From Streptomyces zaomyceticus (lineage in GTDB: Bacteria; Actinomycetota; Actinomycetes; Streptomycetales; Streptomycetaceae), in assembly GCF_014656215.1 (NCBI RefSeq), contig NZ_BNBZ01000028.1:32296-96295 (forward strand): a stretch of DNA of 64,000 nt, written 5' to 3'. The notes under the pieces were generated by a model, which saw only the letters and a program-made list of their open reading frames with translations, ran no database searches and was not told where the DNA came from. Position 1 is the first letter of the stretch. Every line of letters starts with the position of its first letter. Below are positions 6,766 through 15,896 of the stretch, in pieces. Both the position numbers and the translations under genes were made by a program.

Positions 6766-8475
6766 TCAATGGATGTCCGCTGTGCGGTCACTCTCCGCGG
6801 ACACCTCGGCGCCGGCACGGGCGGTTCGGGCGGCCCCGTCGGTCCCGTCCGTCCCGTCGGTCTCCTCGGTCGGGGAGCCGCCGCGCGCCGCGTCGGCCGC
6901 CGCGTACAGCTCCTCGGGGTGGACTCCGGCGAAGGCGGCGACGAGGTGCCCGTCGGGGCGCACGAGCAGGACGGCGTGGGCGGGGGCGCCCGGGTAGGCC
7001 TCCGTCACCAGGACCTCCGCCTTCGCGGGGAGCGCGTCGACCGCCTCTTCGAGTCGCGGCATGACACCCGCGCCGCGCCAGTGGCGCGGGTCCCAGACCC
7101 CGGTGCCGGGGGCGACCAGGAGGACCAGGAGGCGGCCCTGACCGAGCCGGTCCCGGAGCCGGACGGTCGTGCCGTCGGGGGCCGTCACGCGGACGTCCTC
7201 GACCGGGGCGCCCTCGGGGGTGCCGACGGGGGTCCGGCCGCCGCTGTACTGAGGTGCGAGGGGGGAGTGCGGGTACGCGGGGGGCGCGCCCAGCGGGCCG
7301 CGCCCCACATGACCGTCGGCCAGCAGGGCGTCGTGACCGCGCATGGCTCCCGGGAGGTACGTCCGCAGGCCTCCGCCGCCGCGCAGGGCCGGCAGCGACT
7401 GGTCCGCCGCGCGGAGCCGGGAGGCGACGGCCGCCCGCCGCTCGCTCTGGTAGCTGTCGAGGAGCCGCTCGGAGGCGCCGTGGTGCCAGGTGTGGGCGAG
7501 CTTCCAGGCGAGGTTGTCGACGTCCCTGAACCCCTCGTCGAGGCCCTGGGTGCCGACAGCGCCCAGCAGATGGGCCGCGTCCCCGGCGAGGAGGACCCGG
7601 CCGACCCGCCAGCGCCGGGCGAGCCGGTGGTGCAGGGTGTGGACGCCGGTGTCGATGAGTTCGTACGGGGGCGTCACCCCGTCGCACCAGCCGGCCAGGG
7701 TCTCGCGGATCCGGGCGACCAGCGCGTCCGGGGTGACCAGGTCGCCCCGGGGCGGCAGCAGCCAGTCGATCCGCCACACCCCGTCGGGCAGCGGACGGGC
7801 GGTGATCTCCTCGGCGGCGCCCCGCCACGGCGGCTGACGGTGCAACAGGGCTTCGCCGGGCCAGGGGAGTTCGGTGCGCAGCGCGGCGACCGCGTGCCGT
7901 TCCACCGCGGTCCGGCCGGGGAAGCGGATCCCGAGCAGCTTGCGCACGGTCGAGCGGGCGCCGTCGCAGCCGACGAGATGACTCCCGCGCCACCAGGTGC
8001 CCGCCGGGCCGCGGGTATGGGCGATGACGCCGTCCGGGTCCTGCTCGATGGTGTCGAGCCGGGCCTCGGTGACGAGCCGGATCAGCTTCTGGTGGGCGAT
8101 GGCGTCGCGCAGTCCGCGCGCCAGGGCGTGCTGGGGGATGTGCAGCGGCGCGGCCGGGGCGGAGGGCGCGTCGGGGTCCTCGGACCACTCCTCCGTACCG
8201 CCGAGTCCCAGGTCGAGGGCCAGGTGGCGGGCCACCTGGCGGCGGCGCATGCCACGCCAGCCGACCCAGCGGACACCCTCGTCACGGAGGGTGGTGCAGC
8301 CGAGCCGCTCGACCATCGCGGCCGTGTCGGCGCGCAGCACGACACTGCGGGCGGGGCGTGACTCCTCCTTGCCCGAGCCCTCGTCGAGGACGACGCTGGG
8401 CACGCCCTGCGCGGCGAGCGCGAGGGAGAGCGCGAGGCCGACGGGCCCCGCGCCCACGATGATCACCGGGTCCAC
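6766..8475 (-). CDS. FAD-dependent aromatic monooxygenase (PHBH/polyketide-hydroxylase type)
   Basis: GTG 8475 with an AGGAGCC site upstream gives 569 residues. A frame open further upstream has an earlier ATG with weaker support. The protein begins with the dinucleotide-binding motif VIIVGAGPVGLALSLALAAQG. It contains the LVGCDGARSTVRKLLG (DG) motif, and RVLLAGDAAHLLGAVGTQGL, the GD motif that binds FAD ribitol. The C-terminal ~130 residues form a thioredoxin-like domain as in RdmE/PgaE/rifampicin-type hydroxylases. It should hydroxylate an aromatic substrate with NAD(P)H and O2, but the substrate is unknown. It is monocistronic, with an Asp/Thr/Gly repeat near the C-terminus (TDGTDGTDG). 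Confidence 0.88.
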   Translation of the reverse strand: MDPVIIVGAGPVGLALSLALAAQGVPSVVLDEGSGKEESRPARSVVLRADTAAMVERLGCTTLRDEGVRWVGWRGMRRRQVARHLALDLGLGGTEEWSEDPDAPSAPAAPLHIPQHALARGLRDAIAHQKLIRLVTEARLDTIEQDPDGVIAHTRGPAGTWWRGSHLVGCDGARSTVRKLLGIRFPGRTAVERHAVAALRTELPWPGEALLHRQPPWRGAAEEITARPLPDGVWRIDWLLPPRGDLVTPDALVARIRETLAGWCDGVTPPYELIDTGVHTLHHRLARRWRVGRVLLAGDAAHLLGAVGTQGLDEGFRDVDNLAWKLAHTWHHGASERLLDSYQSERRAAVASRLRAADQSLPALRGGGGLRTYLPGAMRGHDALLADGHVGRGPLGAPPAYPHSPLAPQYSGGRTPVGTPEGAPVEDVRVTAPDGTTVRLRDRLGQGRLLVLLVAPGTGVWDPRHWRGAGVMPRLEEAVDALPAKAEVLVTEAYPGAPAHAVLLVRPDGHLVAAFAGVHPEELYAAADAARGGSPTEETDGTDGTDGAARTARAGAEVSAESDRTADIH

Positions 8476-8701
8476 GGCGCGGCTCCTGAAGGCCGGACGG
8501 TCATGGGGGCAGCACATCTGAGTGTGGCACGAGCCCGGTGCTTGATCACAGACCGTATGCAACCCACTGAGGGTGCTTGCGTCAAGCGACGGGGTGGGCG
8601 CGGTGCGGCCGACCTGAAGTCGGTGCCGCTCCGGCCCACCCCTGTGGTCCCACGGACCCCGTCGGGCCCCACCGTTCACCGTGGTGGGACCTGTCCGGGA
8701 G

Positions 8702-9592
8702 TCAGGCGCCGCTGATGGCGTCGCTCTTCACCTCGGTCGCTCCGGGCTGGGCCGGGATGTTCACCGCCGCGGACTTCTTGCCCTGGCGCAGGCGCCGCTC
8801 CAGGCGGCCGGCGAGGTGGGTGAGGAGCGCGTTGATGACGATGAAGATCAGTGCGATGACCGTGAAGGTGGCGATCGTGTTGGCGCCGTAGTTGGCCGTG
8901 ATCTGCCGGTTCTGGCTGAGCAGCTCGGTGAATCCGAGCATGGCGCCGCCGAGCGCCGTGTCCTTGACGATCACGACGAGCTGGCTGACCAGGGCGGGGA
9001 GCATGACGGTCACGGCCTGCGGCAGCAGGACGTACATCATGGTCTGGCCCTTGCGCATGCCGAGCGCCTCGGCGGCGTCGCCCTGGCCGCGGGGCAGCGA
9101 GAGCACACCGGCGCGAACGACCTCGGCGATCACGGAGGCGTTGTAGAGCACCAGGCCGGTGACGACCGCGTACAGCGGGCGGAAGTCGGAGCTGATCGTC
9201 GTGTACTCGCGGTAGATGCCGCTCGCGAACATCATCAGGAGCAGCACCGGGATGGCGCGGAAGAACTCCACGACGGTACCGACGGGCACCCGCACCCAGC
9301 GGTGGTCGGAGAGCCGGCCGATGCCGAGGAGGGCGCCGAGCGGCAGCGCGATCAGGATCGACAGCACGGCGGCCTTGAGGGTCTCCGTGAGGCCGGGCAG
9401 CAGATACGTCGTCCAGACGCGGGAGTCGGTGACGAACGGACTCCACTTCTCGACGGCCAGCTGGTTCTTGTCGGCCATGGCCGAGAGCATCCACCACGCC
9501 GCCAGTCCGAGGACGGCGAGAAAGCCGATCGTGTAGACGACGTTCCGCCGCTTGGCGCGGGGGCCGGGAGTGTCGTACAGGACGGAACTCAT
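8702..9592 (-). CDS. gluD: Glutamate/polar amino acid ABC transporter permease GluD
   Basis: The 296-residue membrane protein has an HisM-type permease core: TLKAAVLSILIALPLGALLG, the EAA loop (EVVRAGVLSLPRGQGDAAEA then LGM), and five or so membrane segments between residues 20 and 260. Its ATG overlaps the gluC stop by 4 bases. It is the last gene of a gluABCD operon, the arrangement known from Corynebacterium and Streptomyces next to the recA region. With GluC it forms the channel for glutamate import. The C-terminal tail is cytoplasmic and charged. Confidence 0.93.
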   Translation of the reverse strand: MSSVLYDTPGPRAKRRNVVYTIGFLAVLGLAAWWMLSAMADKNQLAVEKWSPFVTDSRVWTTYLLPGLTETLKAAVLSILIALPLGALLGIGRLSDHRWVRVPVGTVVEFFRAIPVLLLMMFASGIYREYTTISSDFRPLYAVVTGLVLYNASVIAEVVRAGVLSLPRGQGDAAEALGMRKGQTMMYVLLPQAVTVMLPALVSQLVVIVKDTALGGAMLGFTELLSQNRQITANYGANTIATFTVIALIFIVINALLTHLAGRLERRLRQGKKSAAVNIPAQPGATEVKSDAISGA

Positions 9593-10263
9593 CGCTTCAC
9601 CGCCAGACGCTTGGCCGCCCAGCCGAGGAGCAGGCCGGTGGGGAGGGTGAGGAGGATGAAGCCGAAGGCGAAGACGGCGAAGACGGCGAAGAGCGCGTCG
9701 GCCTCGTTCTCGACCATCTCCTTCATCAGGACGGCCGCCTCCGCGGCGCTGATGGCCGAGGCCACCGTGGTGTTCTTGGTGAGGGCGATGAGCACGTTGG
9801 CGAGCGGGGTCACCACCGCGCGGAAGGCCTGCGGGAACACCACCAGGGTGAGGACCTGGGTGAAGTTCAGGCCCAGCGCGCGGGCGGCTTCGGCCTGACC
9901 CGGCGGAACGGTGTTGATGCCCGAGCGCAGCGCCTCGCAGACGAAGGTGCCGGTGTACGCGCTGAGGCCGAGGACCGCGAGCCGGAAGCCGATGTCCTCG
10001 AAGCTGCCGCCGCCGAGCGTGATGCCGAGGGTCTGGTTGAGCCCGAACGAGCAGGCCACGAGGACCACGGTCAGCGGGGTGTTGCGGACGAGGTTCACGT
10101 ACGCGGTGCCGAAGGCCCGCATCGCGGGGACCGGGCTGACCCGCATGCCGACCAGGGCCGTGCCCCAGATCAGCGAGCCGATCGCCGAGTAGAGGGCGAG
10201 CTTCGCCGTCACCCAGAAGGCGCCGAGCAGGTCGTACTGCCCGGAATCAAGAAAGTCGAACAC
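9589..10263 (-). CDS. gluC: Glutamate ABC transporter permease GluC
   Basis: The 224-residue His/Glu/Gln-family permease has a membrane-spanning start (LLGAFWVTAKLALYSAIGSL), NTPLTVVLVACSFGLN, and the EAA motif CEALRSGINTVPPGQAEAAR followed by ALGL, which docks to the ATPase. It lies between gluB and gluD. A 120-bp gap with a strong hairpin separates it from gluB, and its stop overlaps the gluD start, so C and D are made in equal amounts. Function: one half of the glutamate translocation pore. Confidence 0.93.
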   Translation of the reverse strand: MFDFLDSGQYDLLGAFWVTAKLALYSAIGSLIWGTALVGMRVSPVPAMRAFGTAYVNLVRNTPLTVVLVACSFGLNQTLGITLGGGSFEDIGFRLAVLGLSAYTGTFVCEALRSGINTVPPGQAEAARALGLNFTQVLTLVVFPQAFRAVVTPLANVLIALTKNTTVASAISAAEAAVLMKEMVENEADALFAVFAVFAFGFILLTLPTGLLLGWAAKRLAVKR

Positions 10264-10335
10264 GATGCCCGCGCTCTCCCCTGGTGGTCGGTCGGTTGGA
10301 AGGCCGGTGCGTGGGCAGCGGCCGGTGCCGGTGCG

Positions 10336-10364
10336 GACGGCCGCCCCGGGTGGGGGCGGCCGTC
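10336..10364 (-). terminator. Hairpin between gluB and gluC
   Basis: GACGGCCGCCCC (10336-10347) and its complement (10353-10364) form a 12-bp stem with a 5-nt loop just after the gluB stop. Such intercistronic hairpins commonly attenuate transcription or shield the upstream mRNA, so more binding protein than permease is made. Confidence 0.75.
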
Positions 10365-10383
10365 ACGGCCGGAGCGGGTCAGG

Positions 10384-11205
10384 TCAGTTCTCGACCTTGG
10401 GCGCGGGCTCGTACTTGTAGCCCGAGGGGCCGAAGTGCTGCTTGACGAGCTTCTCCCACGTGCCGTCGGAGACCATCTTCTCCAGCGCCTTGTTGATCTT
10501 GCCGCGGAGGTCGTCGTCGCCCTTCTTGACGCCGATGCCGTACTTCTCGTCGCTCATCCGGAGACCGGCGAGCTTGAACTTGCCCGCGTGCTCCTTCTGC
10601 GAGGCGTAGCCCGCGAGGATGGAGTCGTCGGTGGTCAGGGCGTCGACGGCCTTGTTCTCCAGACCGGTGAGGCACTCGGAGTAGCCGCCGAGCTGCTGGA
10701 GGTCGGCCTTCGGGGCGAGCTTGTCCTTGACGTTCTGCGCGGAGGTCGAGCCGGTGACCGAGCAGAGCTTCTTGGAGTTGAGGTCCTCGACCTTGGTGAT
10801 CGAGCTGTCGTCGGCGCGCACGAGCAGGTCCTGGTGGGCCAGGAAGTACGGGCCGGCGAAGTCGACCTCCTTCTTGCGCTTGTCGTTGATCGAGTAGCTG
10901 GCGACGACGAACTTCACGTCACCGTTCTTGATCAGGTTCTCGCGCTCGGCGCTCGGCGCCTGCTTGAAGTTGATCTTGTCCTCGGCGTAGCCGAGCTCCT
11001 TGGCCACGTAACGGGCGACATCCACGTCGAAGCCGGCGTACTTGCCGTCCGGGGTCTTCAGGCCCAGGCCGGGCTGGTCGAACTTGATGCCGACGTTGAT
11101 CTTGTCACCGTTGCTGCCCGAGTCGGAGCCGCCGCCACAGGCGGTGGCGGTCAGCGCGAGGACGACGGCGGCCGCGGCGGCGGCGGGGGTGCGACGAAGC
11201 TTCAT
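10384..11205 (-). CDS. gluB: Glutamate-binding lipoprotein GluB
   Basis: The 273-residue precursor has a lipoprotein signal: positively charged start MKLRR, Ala/Val-rich core, and lipobox LTATACGG with the lipidated Cys at residue 23. The mature part is an SBP_bac_3 domain (VGIKFDQPGLGLKTPDGKYA, FDVDVARYVAKELGY, DFAGPYFLAHQDLLVR, and the C-terminal IGVKKGDDDLRGKINKALEK). It is anchored outside the membrane and delivers glutamate, or a related acidic amino acid, to GluCD. It lies between gluA and gluC. Two Cys residues in SKKLCSVTG and YSECLTG are well placed for a disulfide. Confidence 0.94.
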   Translation of the reverse strand: MKLRRTPAAAAAAVVLALTATACGGGSDSGSNGDKINVGIKFDQPGLGLKTPDGKYAGFDVDVARYVAKELGYAEDKINFKQAPSAERENLIKNGDVKFVVASYSINDKRKKEVDFAGPYFLAHQDLLVRADDSSITKVEDLNSKKLCSVTGSTSAQNVKDKLAPKADLQQLGGYSECLTGLENKAVDALTTDDSILAGYASQKEHAGKFKLAGLRMSDEKYGIGVKKGDDDLRGKINKALEKMVSDGTWEKLVKQHFGPSGYKYEPAPKVEN

Positions 11206-11259
11206 CGTGGAATGTCCCTTGGTCTAGAAGTGAGTTGGGAAGGATAGGCCCGAACTCGC

Positions 11260-12045
11260 TCAGTGGTGAAGGATCTTGGAGAGGAAGTCCTTGGCCCGGT
11301 CGCTGCGCGGGTTGCTGAAGAACTCCTCGGGCGCCGCCTGCTCGACGATGCGTCCGTCGGCCATGAAGACGACCCGGTTGGCGGCGGAGCGGGCGAAACC
11401 CATCTCGTGGGTCACGACGACCATCGTCATGCCGTCCCGCGCCAGCTGCTGCATGACCTCGAGGACCTCGTTGATCATCTCGGGGTCGAGCGCGGAGGTC
11501 GGCTCGTCGAACAGCATGACCTTCGGGCCCATCGCGAGCGCGCGGGCGATCGCCACACGCTGCTGCTGACCACCGGAGAGCTGCGCGGGGTACTTGTCCG
11601 CCTGGGTGCCGACCCCGACCCTGTCGAGCAGGGCGCGGGCCTTCTCCTCGGCGGCCTTCTTCTCCGTCTTCCGGACCTTGATCTGGCCCAGCATCACGTT
11701 CTCGAGCACCGTCTTGTGCGCGAAGAGGTTGAAGGACTGGAAGACCATGCCGACGTCGGAACGCAGCCGGGCCAGCTCCTTGCCCTCCGCCGGCAGCGGC
11801 TTGCCGTCGATGGTGATGGTGCCGGAGTCGACGCTCTCCAGCCGGTTGATCGTGCGGCACAGCGTCGACTTGCCGGACCCGGACGGTCCGATGACGACCA
11901 CGACCTCGCCGCGGCTGATCGTCAGATCGATGTCCTGGAGGACATGCAGTGCGCCGAAGTGCTTGTTCACGCCGGACAGTACGACCAGGTCGTCCGTGGC
12001 GTGCGGGGTGTCCGCGGGACCCTTGGACACTGACTCTCCGCTCAT
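11260..12045 (-). CDS. gluA: Glutamate ABC transporter ATPase GluA
   Basis: The 261-residue ATPase has Walker A GPSGSGKST, the Q-loop MVFQSFNLFAHKT, the ABC signature LSGGQQQR, Walker B VMLFDEPTSALDP and the switch His in VVTHEMGFAR. These place it in the polar-amino-acid (HisP/GlnQ) family. It is the first gene of gluABCD, transcribed leftward. Its upstream region carries a perfect 9-bp inverted repeat at 12093-12115, a likely operator. Function: powers glutamate uptake at the membrane. Confidence 0.95.
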   Translation of the reverse strand: MSGESVSKGPADTPHATDDLVVLSGVNKHFGALHVLQDIDLTISRGEVVVVIGPSGSGKSTLCRTINRLESVDSGTITIDGKPLPAEGKELARLRSDVGMVFQSFNLFAHKTVLENVMLGQIKVRKTEKKAAEEKARALLDRVGVGTQADKYPAQLSGGQQQRVAIARALAMGPKVMLFDEPTSALDPEMINEVLEVMQQLARDGMTMVVVTHEMGFARSAANRVVFMADGRIVEQAAPEEFFSNPRSDRAKDFLSKILHH

Positions 12046-12092
12046 CGGGCTCTAGCTCCGTCCTCCTCGGTTGGGGAGGACACTAGAGATCC

Positions 12093-12115
12093 GATGTGAT
12101 GCCCGTCATCACATC
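12093..12115. promoter_or_regulatory. Perfect inverted repeat upstream of gluA
   Basis: GATGTGATG-CCCGT-CATCACATC is a perfect 9-5-9 inverted repeat, 48 bp upstream of the gluA start and between the divergent gluA and response-regulator genes. TGTGATG/CATCACA halves are typical of dimeric regulators such as GntR or CRP types. No regulator gene in the window is an obvious partner except the adjacent response regulator. Confidence 0.7.
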
Positions 12116-12272
12116 TGAGCGGAAATTGAGGATAACGATCCGGCCGCAACCGGACACAGTGTGTGAACGGGACACCCCGGGCCGTACCGGCTGCATAACA
12201 GAAACACCGGTGTCACCGGGCGACACTTGACGGCAACACCGATCGCCACCGATGTTCGGTGTTCATGCCCCG

Positions 12273-12286
12273 GTACCACCTGGTAC
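12273..12286. promoter_or_regulatory. Inverted repeat upstream of the response regulator gene
   Basis: GTACCA-CC-TGGTAC is a perfect 6-2-6 inverted repeat about 44 bp upstream of the response-regulator ATG (12330). It is suitable as a dimer-binding site, possibly autoregulatory, but is short enough to arise by chance. Confidence 0.45.
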
Positions 12287-12329
12287 ACAGAGAGCCGTCG
12301 ATCACGCCACAACCCCGGAGGAGGTACGT

Positions 12330-13043
12330 ATGCGACTGCTGCTCGTCGAGGACGACGATCATGTCGCCGCCGCCCTCTCCGCGATCCTCGCCAAGCACGG
12401 CTTCACGGTCACCCACGCCCGCAGCGGCGAGGAGGCCCTGCAGGCCGTCCTGCCCACCGCGCAGGGCGTGCGCCCCTCCTACGGGGTGATCCTGCTCGAC
12501 CTCGGCCTCCCCGACCAGGACGGCTACCAGGTCTGCGGCCGCATCCGGAAGCTCACCACCACCCCGGTGATCATGGTGACCGCGCGCGGCGACGTACGCT
12601 CCCGGATCCACGGCCTCAACCTCGGCGCCGACGACTACGTCGTCAAGCCCTACGACCCCGGCGAGCTCCTCGCCCGCATCCACGCCGTCAGCCGGCGCAA
12701 CGCGGGCACCGAGGAGACGGCGGGCACCGGCGCGGACGCCGACGGAACCCAGCTGCAGCTCGGCTCCGTCGTCATCGAGCTGCCCACCCGCCGCGTCAGC
12801 GTCGACGGCGAGAGCGTCGCCCTGACGCGCAAGGAGTTCGACCTGCTCGCCCTCCTCGCCCAGCGGCCCGGAGTCGTCTTCCGCCGGGAACAGATCATCA
12901 GCGAGGTCTGGCGCACCAGTTGGGAGGGGACCGGCCGCACCCTGGAGGTGCACGTCGCGTCCCTGCGCTCCAAACTGCGGATGCCCGCCCTGATCGAGAC
13001 CGTGCGGGGCGTCGGCTACCGCCTGGTCGCCCCCGCCGCGTAA
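12330..13043 (+). CDS. OmpR/PhoB-family response regulator
   Basis: The 237-residue protein has a GGAGGAGG ribosome site before ATG 12330. The receiver domain begins MRLLLVEDDDHVAAALSA, with the phosphoacceptor Asp in VILLDLGLPDQDGYQ and the conserved Lys in DDYVVKPYDPGELLARIHAV. A linker rich in Gly/Thr/Asp follows, then a winged-helix DNA-binding domain (VALTRKEFDLLALLAQRPG, TLEVHVASLRSKL, TVRGVGYRLV). It is followed after 18 bp by its histidine kinase. Targets are unknown. The neighbouring gluABCD operon and TAXI binding protein are candidates on position alone. Confidence 0.95.
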   Translation: MRLLLVEDDDHVAAALSAILAKHGFTVTHARSGEEALQAVLPTAQGVRPSYGVILLDLGLPDQDGYQVCGRIRKLTTTPVIMVTARGDVRSRIHGLNLGADDYVVKPYDPGELLARIHAVSRRNAGTEETAGTGADADGTQLQLGSVVIELPTRRVSVDGESVALTRKEFDLLALLAQRPGVVFRREQIISEVWRTSWEGTGRTLEVHVASLRSKLRMPALIETVRGVGYRLVAPAA

Positions 13044-13061
13044 CCGCCGGACGGCCCCTTC

Positions 13062-14525
13062 GTGCGCACCCGCCTCCTTCCGCTGCTCATCGTCCTGATG
13101 GCCGGCGTCCTGCTCGCCCTCGGCTTCCCGCTCGCCGCCAGCCTCGCCGCCTCCGAACAGCAGCGGGTCGTCGTCGACCGGCTCGACGACGCCGCGCGCT
13201 TCGCCGCGCTCGCCCAGTTCGTCAGCGACACGAACCCCTCCATCGACGAGCGGCGGACCACCCTCGGCGGCGAACTCGCCAGCTACCACGACGTGTACGG
13301 CATCCGGGCCGGCATCTTCTACCGGAACAACCGCTCCATGGCCGCCGCCCCCGAGGACTGGGTCGTCCCGTACGAGGGGGAGGGCCGCCGCGCCTTCCGC
13401 GAGGCGCTCCTGGGCCGACGCAGCCACGATCCGCCGCAGGTGTGGCCCTGGCAGCCCCACGCCCGGCTCACCATCGCCTCCCCGGTCGTCCGCGACGGGG
13501 ACGTCGTCGCCGTCGTCGTCACCGACTCGCCCACCGGACAGCTCCGCATGCGCATCCTGCGCGGCTGGCTGGTGATCTTCGCGGGCGAGGCCGCGGCCAT
13601 GCTCCTCGCCATCGGCGCCGCCATCCGGCTCACCGGCTGGGTGCTGCGACCCGTCCGCGTCCTCGACTCCGTCACCCACGACATCGCCACCGGGCGCATG
13701 AACTCCCGCGTCGCCGCGACCGGCGGGCCGCCCGAGCTGCGACGCCTCGCGCTCTCGTTCAACGAGATGGCCGACAACGTCGAGGAGGCGCTCGAACAGC
13801 AGCGGGCCTTCGTCGCCGACGCCTCCCACCAGCTGCGCAACCCGCTGGCCGCGCTGCTCCTGCGGATCGAGCTGCTCGCCATGGAGCTCCCCGAGGGCAA
13901 CGAGGAGATCGCTTCCGTACGGACCGAGGGCAAGCGCCTCTCACAGGTCCTCGACGACCTCCTCGACCTGGCCCTCGCCGAGCACGCGGCGGCCGAGCTG
14001 AGGCTCGTCGACGTCGGCGCGCTCACCGCCGAGCGGGTCGCCTCGTGGCGGCCGGTCGCCGACGACAAGGGCGTCGTGCTGACCGGGGAGTGCGGGGCGG
14101 TCACGGCCTGGGCGGACCCGGTGGCGCTCTCCAGCGCGCTCGACGCGGTGATCGACAACGCGCTGAAGTTCACCCCGGCCGGGGAGGAGGTCTCGGTCAC
14201 GGCCAAGGCCCGGCCCGGCGGGGAGAGCGTCGCGGTCGTCGTCGCCGACCACGGGCCCGGTCTCACGCAGGAGGAGCTGGGGAGGGTCGGCGACCGCTTC
14301 TGGCGCTCGGGCCGCCACCAGAACATCAAGGGGTCGGGCCTCGGCCTCTCGATCACCCGGGTCCTGCTGACGGCGGGCGGGGGCGGCATCGCGTTCGCGC
14401 CGAACGCGCCGCACGGGCTGCGGGTGACGGTCACCGTGCCGCGGAACGCTCCGGTCGCCAGGACGGCGACGGGGGACCGGGGCGGTCGGGACGGTCAGGG
14501 CGGTCGGGGCTTCGCCGGGCGGTAG
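13062..14525 (+). CDS. Sensor histidine kinase (HAMP-HisKA type)
   Basis: The 487-residue protein starts at GTG 13062, 18 bp after the response regulator. The first membrane segment is at residues 4-30 and an extracytoplasmic sensor region of about 135 residues follows. The second membrane segment is around 172-192, then a HAMP linker (GWVLRPVRVLDSVTHDIATG). The H box is VADASHQLRNPLAALLLRIE, the N box VIDNALKFTPAG, G1 VADHGPGLTQEEL and G2 GSGLGLSITRVLL. It would autophosphorylate and signal to the adjacent OmpR-type regulator. The last 25 residues are Gly/Arg-rich and arise from a GC-rich repeat that continues downstream. Confidence 0.95.
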   Translation: MRTRLLPLLIVLMAGVLLALGFPLAASLAASEQQRVVVDRLDDAARFAALAQFVSDTNPSIDERRTTLGGELASYHDVYGIRAGIFYRNNRSMAAAPEDWVVPYEGEGRRAFREALLGRRSHDPPQVWPWQPHARLTIASPVVRDGDVVAVVVTDSPTGQLRMRILRGWLVIFAGEAAAMLLAIGAAIRLTGWVLRPVRVLDSVTHDIATGRMNSRVAATGGPPELRRLALSFNEMADNVEEALEQQRAFVADASHQLRNPLAALLLRIELLAMELPEGNEEIASVRTEGKRLSQVLDDLLDLALAEHAAAELRLVDVGALTAERVASWRPVADDKGVVLTGECGAVTAWADPVALSSALDAVIDNALKFTPAGEEVSVTAKARPGGESVAVVVADHGPGLTQEELGRVGDRFWRSGRHQNIKGSGLGLSITRVLLTAGGGGIAFAPNAPHGLRVTVTVPRNAPVARTATGDRGGRDGQGGRGFAGR

Positions 14526-14753
14526 GGCCGGGCGGTCCTGTCGTTCAGGGCCCGGCCCTCACCGGGTGGTGGGAGCGGCCGGGGCGGTCGGGGCTTCGCC
14601 GGGCAGTGGGACCGGCGGGCGAAGGCAACCCGGGGCGGTCGGGTGGGACCGGCGGGGGGCGAAGGCGACCGGCAGCGGTCGGGGCCTCACCGGACGTGAG
14701 GACCGGTCGGCGCCGTCGTGGAGGGGCCGGGCTGTACCGGGTGGTGGGAGCGG
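14499..14753. repeat. Interspersed GC-rich repeats at the end of the kinase gene and downstream
   Basis: A 23-bp sequence (14499-14521, inside the kinase C-terminus) recurs exactly at 14582-14604. An 18-bp sequence beginning ACCGGGTGGTGGG at 14561-14578 recurs at 14736-14753. Degenerate copies of GGGCGGTCGGG lie between. The 253-bp gap between the convergent kinase and TAXI genes is essentially made of these decayed repeats and holds no gene. Confidence 0.7.
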
Positions 14754-14778
14754 TCGGGGGAAGGGTGACCGGCACCGG

Positions 14779-15777
14779 TCAGGGCTTCACCGAGCGGTAG
14801 TAGCGGCTGGCGCCGTCGTGCAGGGGCAGGGGCTCCGTGTAGACGGCGGTCCGCAGGTCCACCAGCTGCGCCGGGTGGACCTGGTTGCCGATCCGGTCCC
14901 GGCTTCTGATCACCGTACGGGTGAAGCCCTCCACCAGGTCGTCGTCGGCCTCGGCGGTGGTGACCAGGAGGTTCGCCACGGCCAGGGTCTCGATCTGCCG
15001 GCCGTCCTGCGCCTTGGCGTACGCGTCCGCAGGGATCAGGGCCGACCGGTAGTGGCGGGTCGACCTGCCGACGTCGTGGAGCCGGTCGACCAGCGCCGTG
15101 TCGAGGGGGAGCAGCCGGACCGGGAAGCGCTCCGACAGCTCCTGTACCGCCGCGGTGGGCAGCCCGCCCGACCAGAAGAACGCGTCCAGCTCGCCGCGCT
15201 CCAGGAGCCGCGGCATGGTGTCGATGCCCATCGAGACCGGTTGGATGTCCCGTACGGGGGCGAGGCCCGCCGCCGCGAGGACACGGTCCGCGATCAGCCG
15301 GACACCGGAGCCGTCCTGGCCGACGCCGACCTTCAGACCGCGCAGGTCCTGCACCTTCTGGATCGCGGAGCCCTTGCGCACCACGAGCTGGACGTAGTCG
15401 TCGTAGAGCCGCGCGCAGCCGCGCAGCCGCTCGAAGCCGGGCCTGCGCTCCCGCTGGTACTGGGCCACCGCGTCGGCCGTCGCGATGGTGAAGTCCGCCT
15501 TGCCCGAAGCCACCCGGGCCAGGTTCTGCTGGGATCCCTCGCTGTCCGTGAGCGTTATCGACACCTCGGGCAGGTCCTGCGCGAGGGCCTGCTTCAGGAG
15601 CTTGCCGTAGCGCTGGTAGACGCCGCTGGGGACACCCGTACTGAACGTGACCGAGCCGCTCGGGGCGGGGGCGCCGAAGGGCGCCAGCCACCACGCCAGC
15701 ATCCCGCACACCACGAGCAGCGTGGCCGAGACCGCGAGGACACGGCGGCGGACGGCACGGGAGAGGGAGGCGAACAT
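14779..15777 (-). CDS. TAXI-family TRAP transporter solute-binding protein
   Basis: The 332-residue protein has one N-terminal membrane/signal segment (VLAVSATLLVVCGMLAWWLA, residues 13-32). The mature domain follows the TAXI family: VTFSTGVPSGVYQRYGKLLK, DSEGSQQNLARVASGKADFT, LVVRKGSAIQKVQDLRGLKV, VGQDGSGVRLIADRVL, and GELDAFFWSGGLPTAAV. The Cys in the hydrophobic segment is not in a clear lipobox, so it may be membrane-anchored rather than lipidated. No TRAP membrane subunits are adjacent. In Streptomyces such orphan TAXI proteins often sit beside two-component systems, so it may serve as a ligand sensor for the kinase just upstream. That role is inference. Confidence 0.87.
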   Translation of the reverse strand: MFASLSRAVRRRVLAVSATLLVVCGMLAWWLAPFGAPAPSGSVTFSTGVPSGVYQRYGKLLKQALAQDLPEVSITLTDSEGSQQNLARVASGKADFTIATADAVAQYQRERRPGFERLRGCARLYDDYVQLVVRKGSAIQKVQDLRGLKVGVGQDGSGVRLIADRVLAAAGLAPVRDIQPVSMGIDTMPRLLERGELDAFFWSGGLPTAAVQELSERFPVRLLPLDTALVDRLHDVGRSTRHYRSALIPADAYAKAQDGRQIETLAVANLLVTTAEADDDLVEGFTRTVIRSRDRIGNQVHPAQLVDLRTAVYTEPLPLHDGASRYYRSVKP

Positions 15778-15896
15778 GGTCGCGATCCTGCCAGGCCACG
15801 GCCGTGTCTGGCCAGGTTCGATCGAGTGAGGGGGCCGGGGCGGGGATCGGGGCCGGGGTGGCGCGCCGCGTGGGGCTGGAGTGGGGCTGGAGTGGG

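Noticed and set aside
14526..14778. Possible gene in the gap after the sensor kinase
   Set aside because: All frames read as Gly/Arg/Pro repeats derived from the same short DNA repeat, without start signals.
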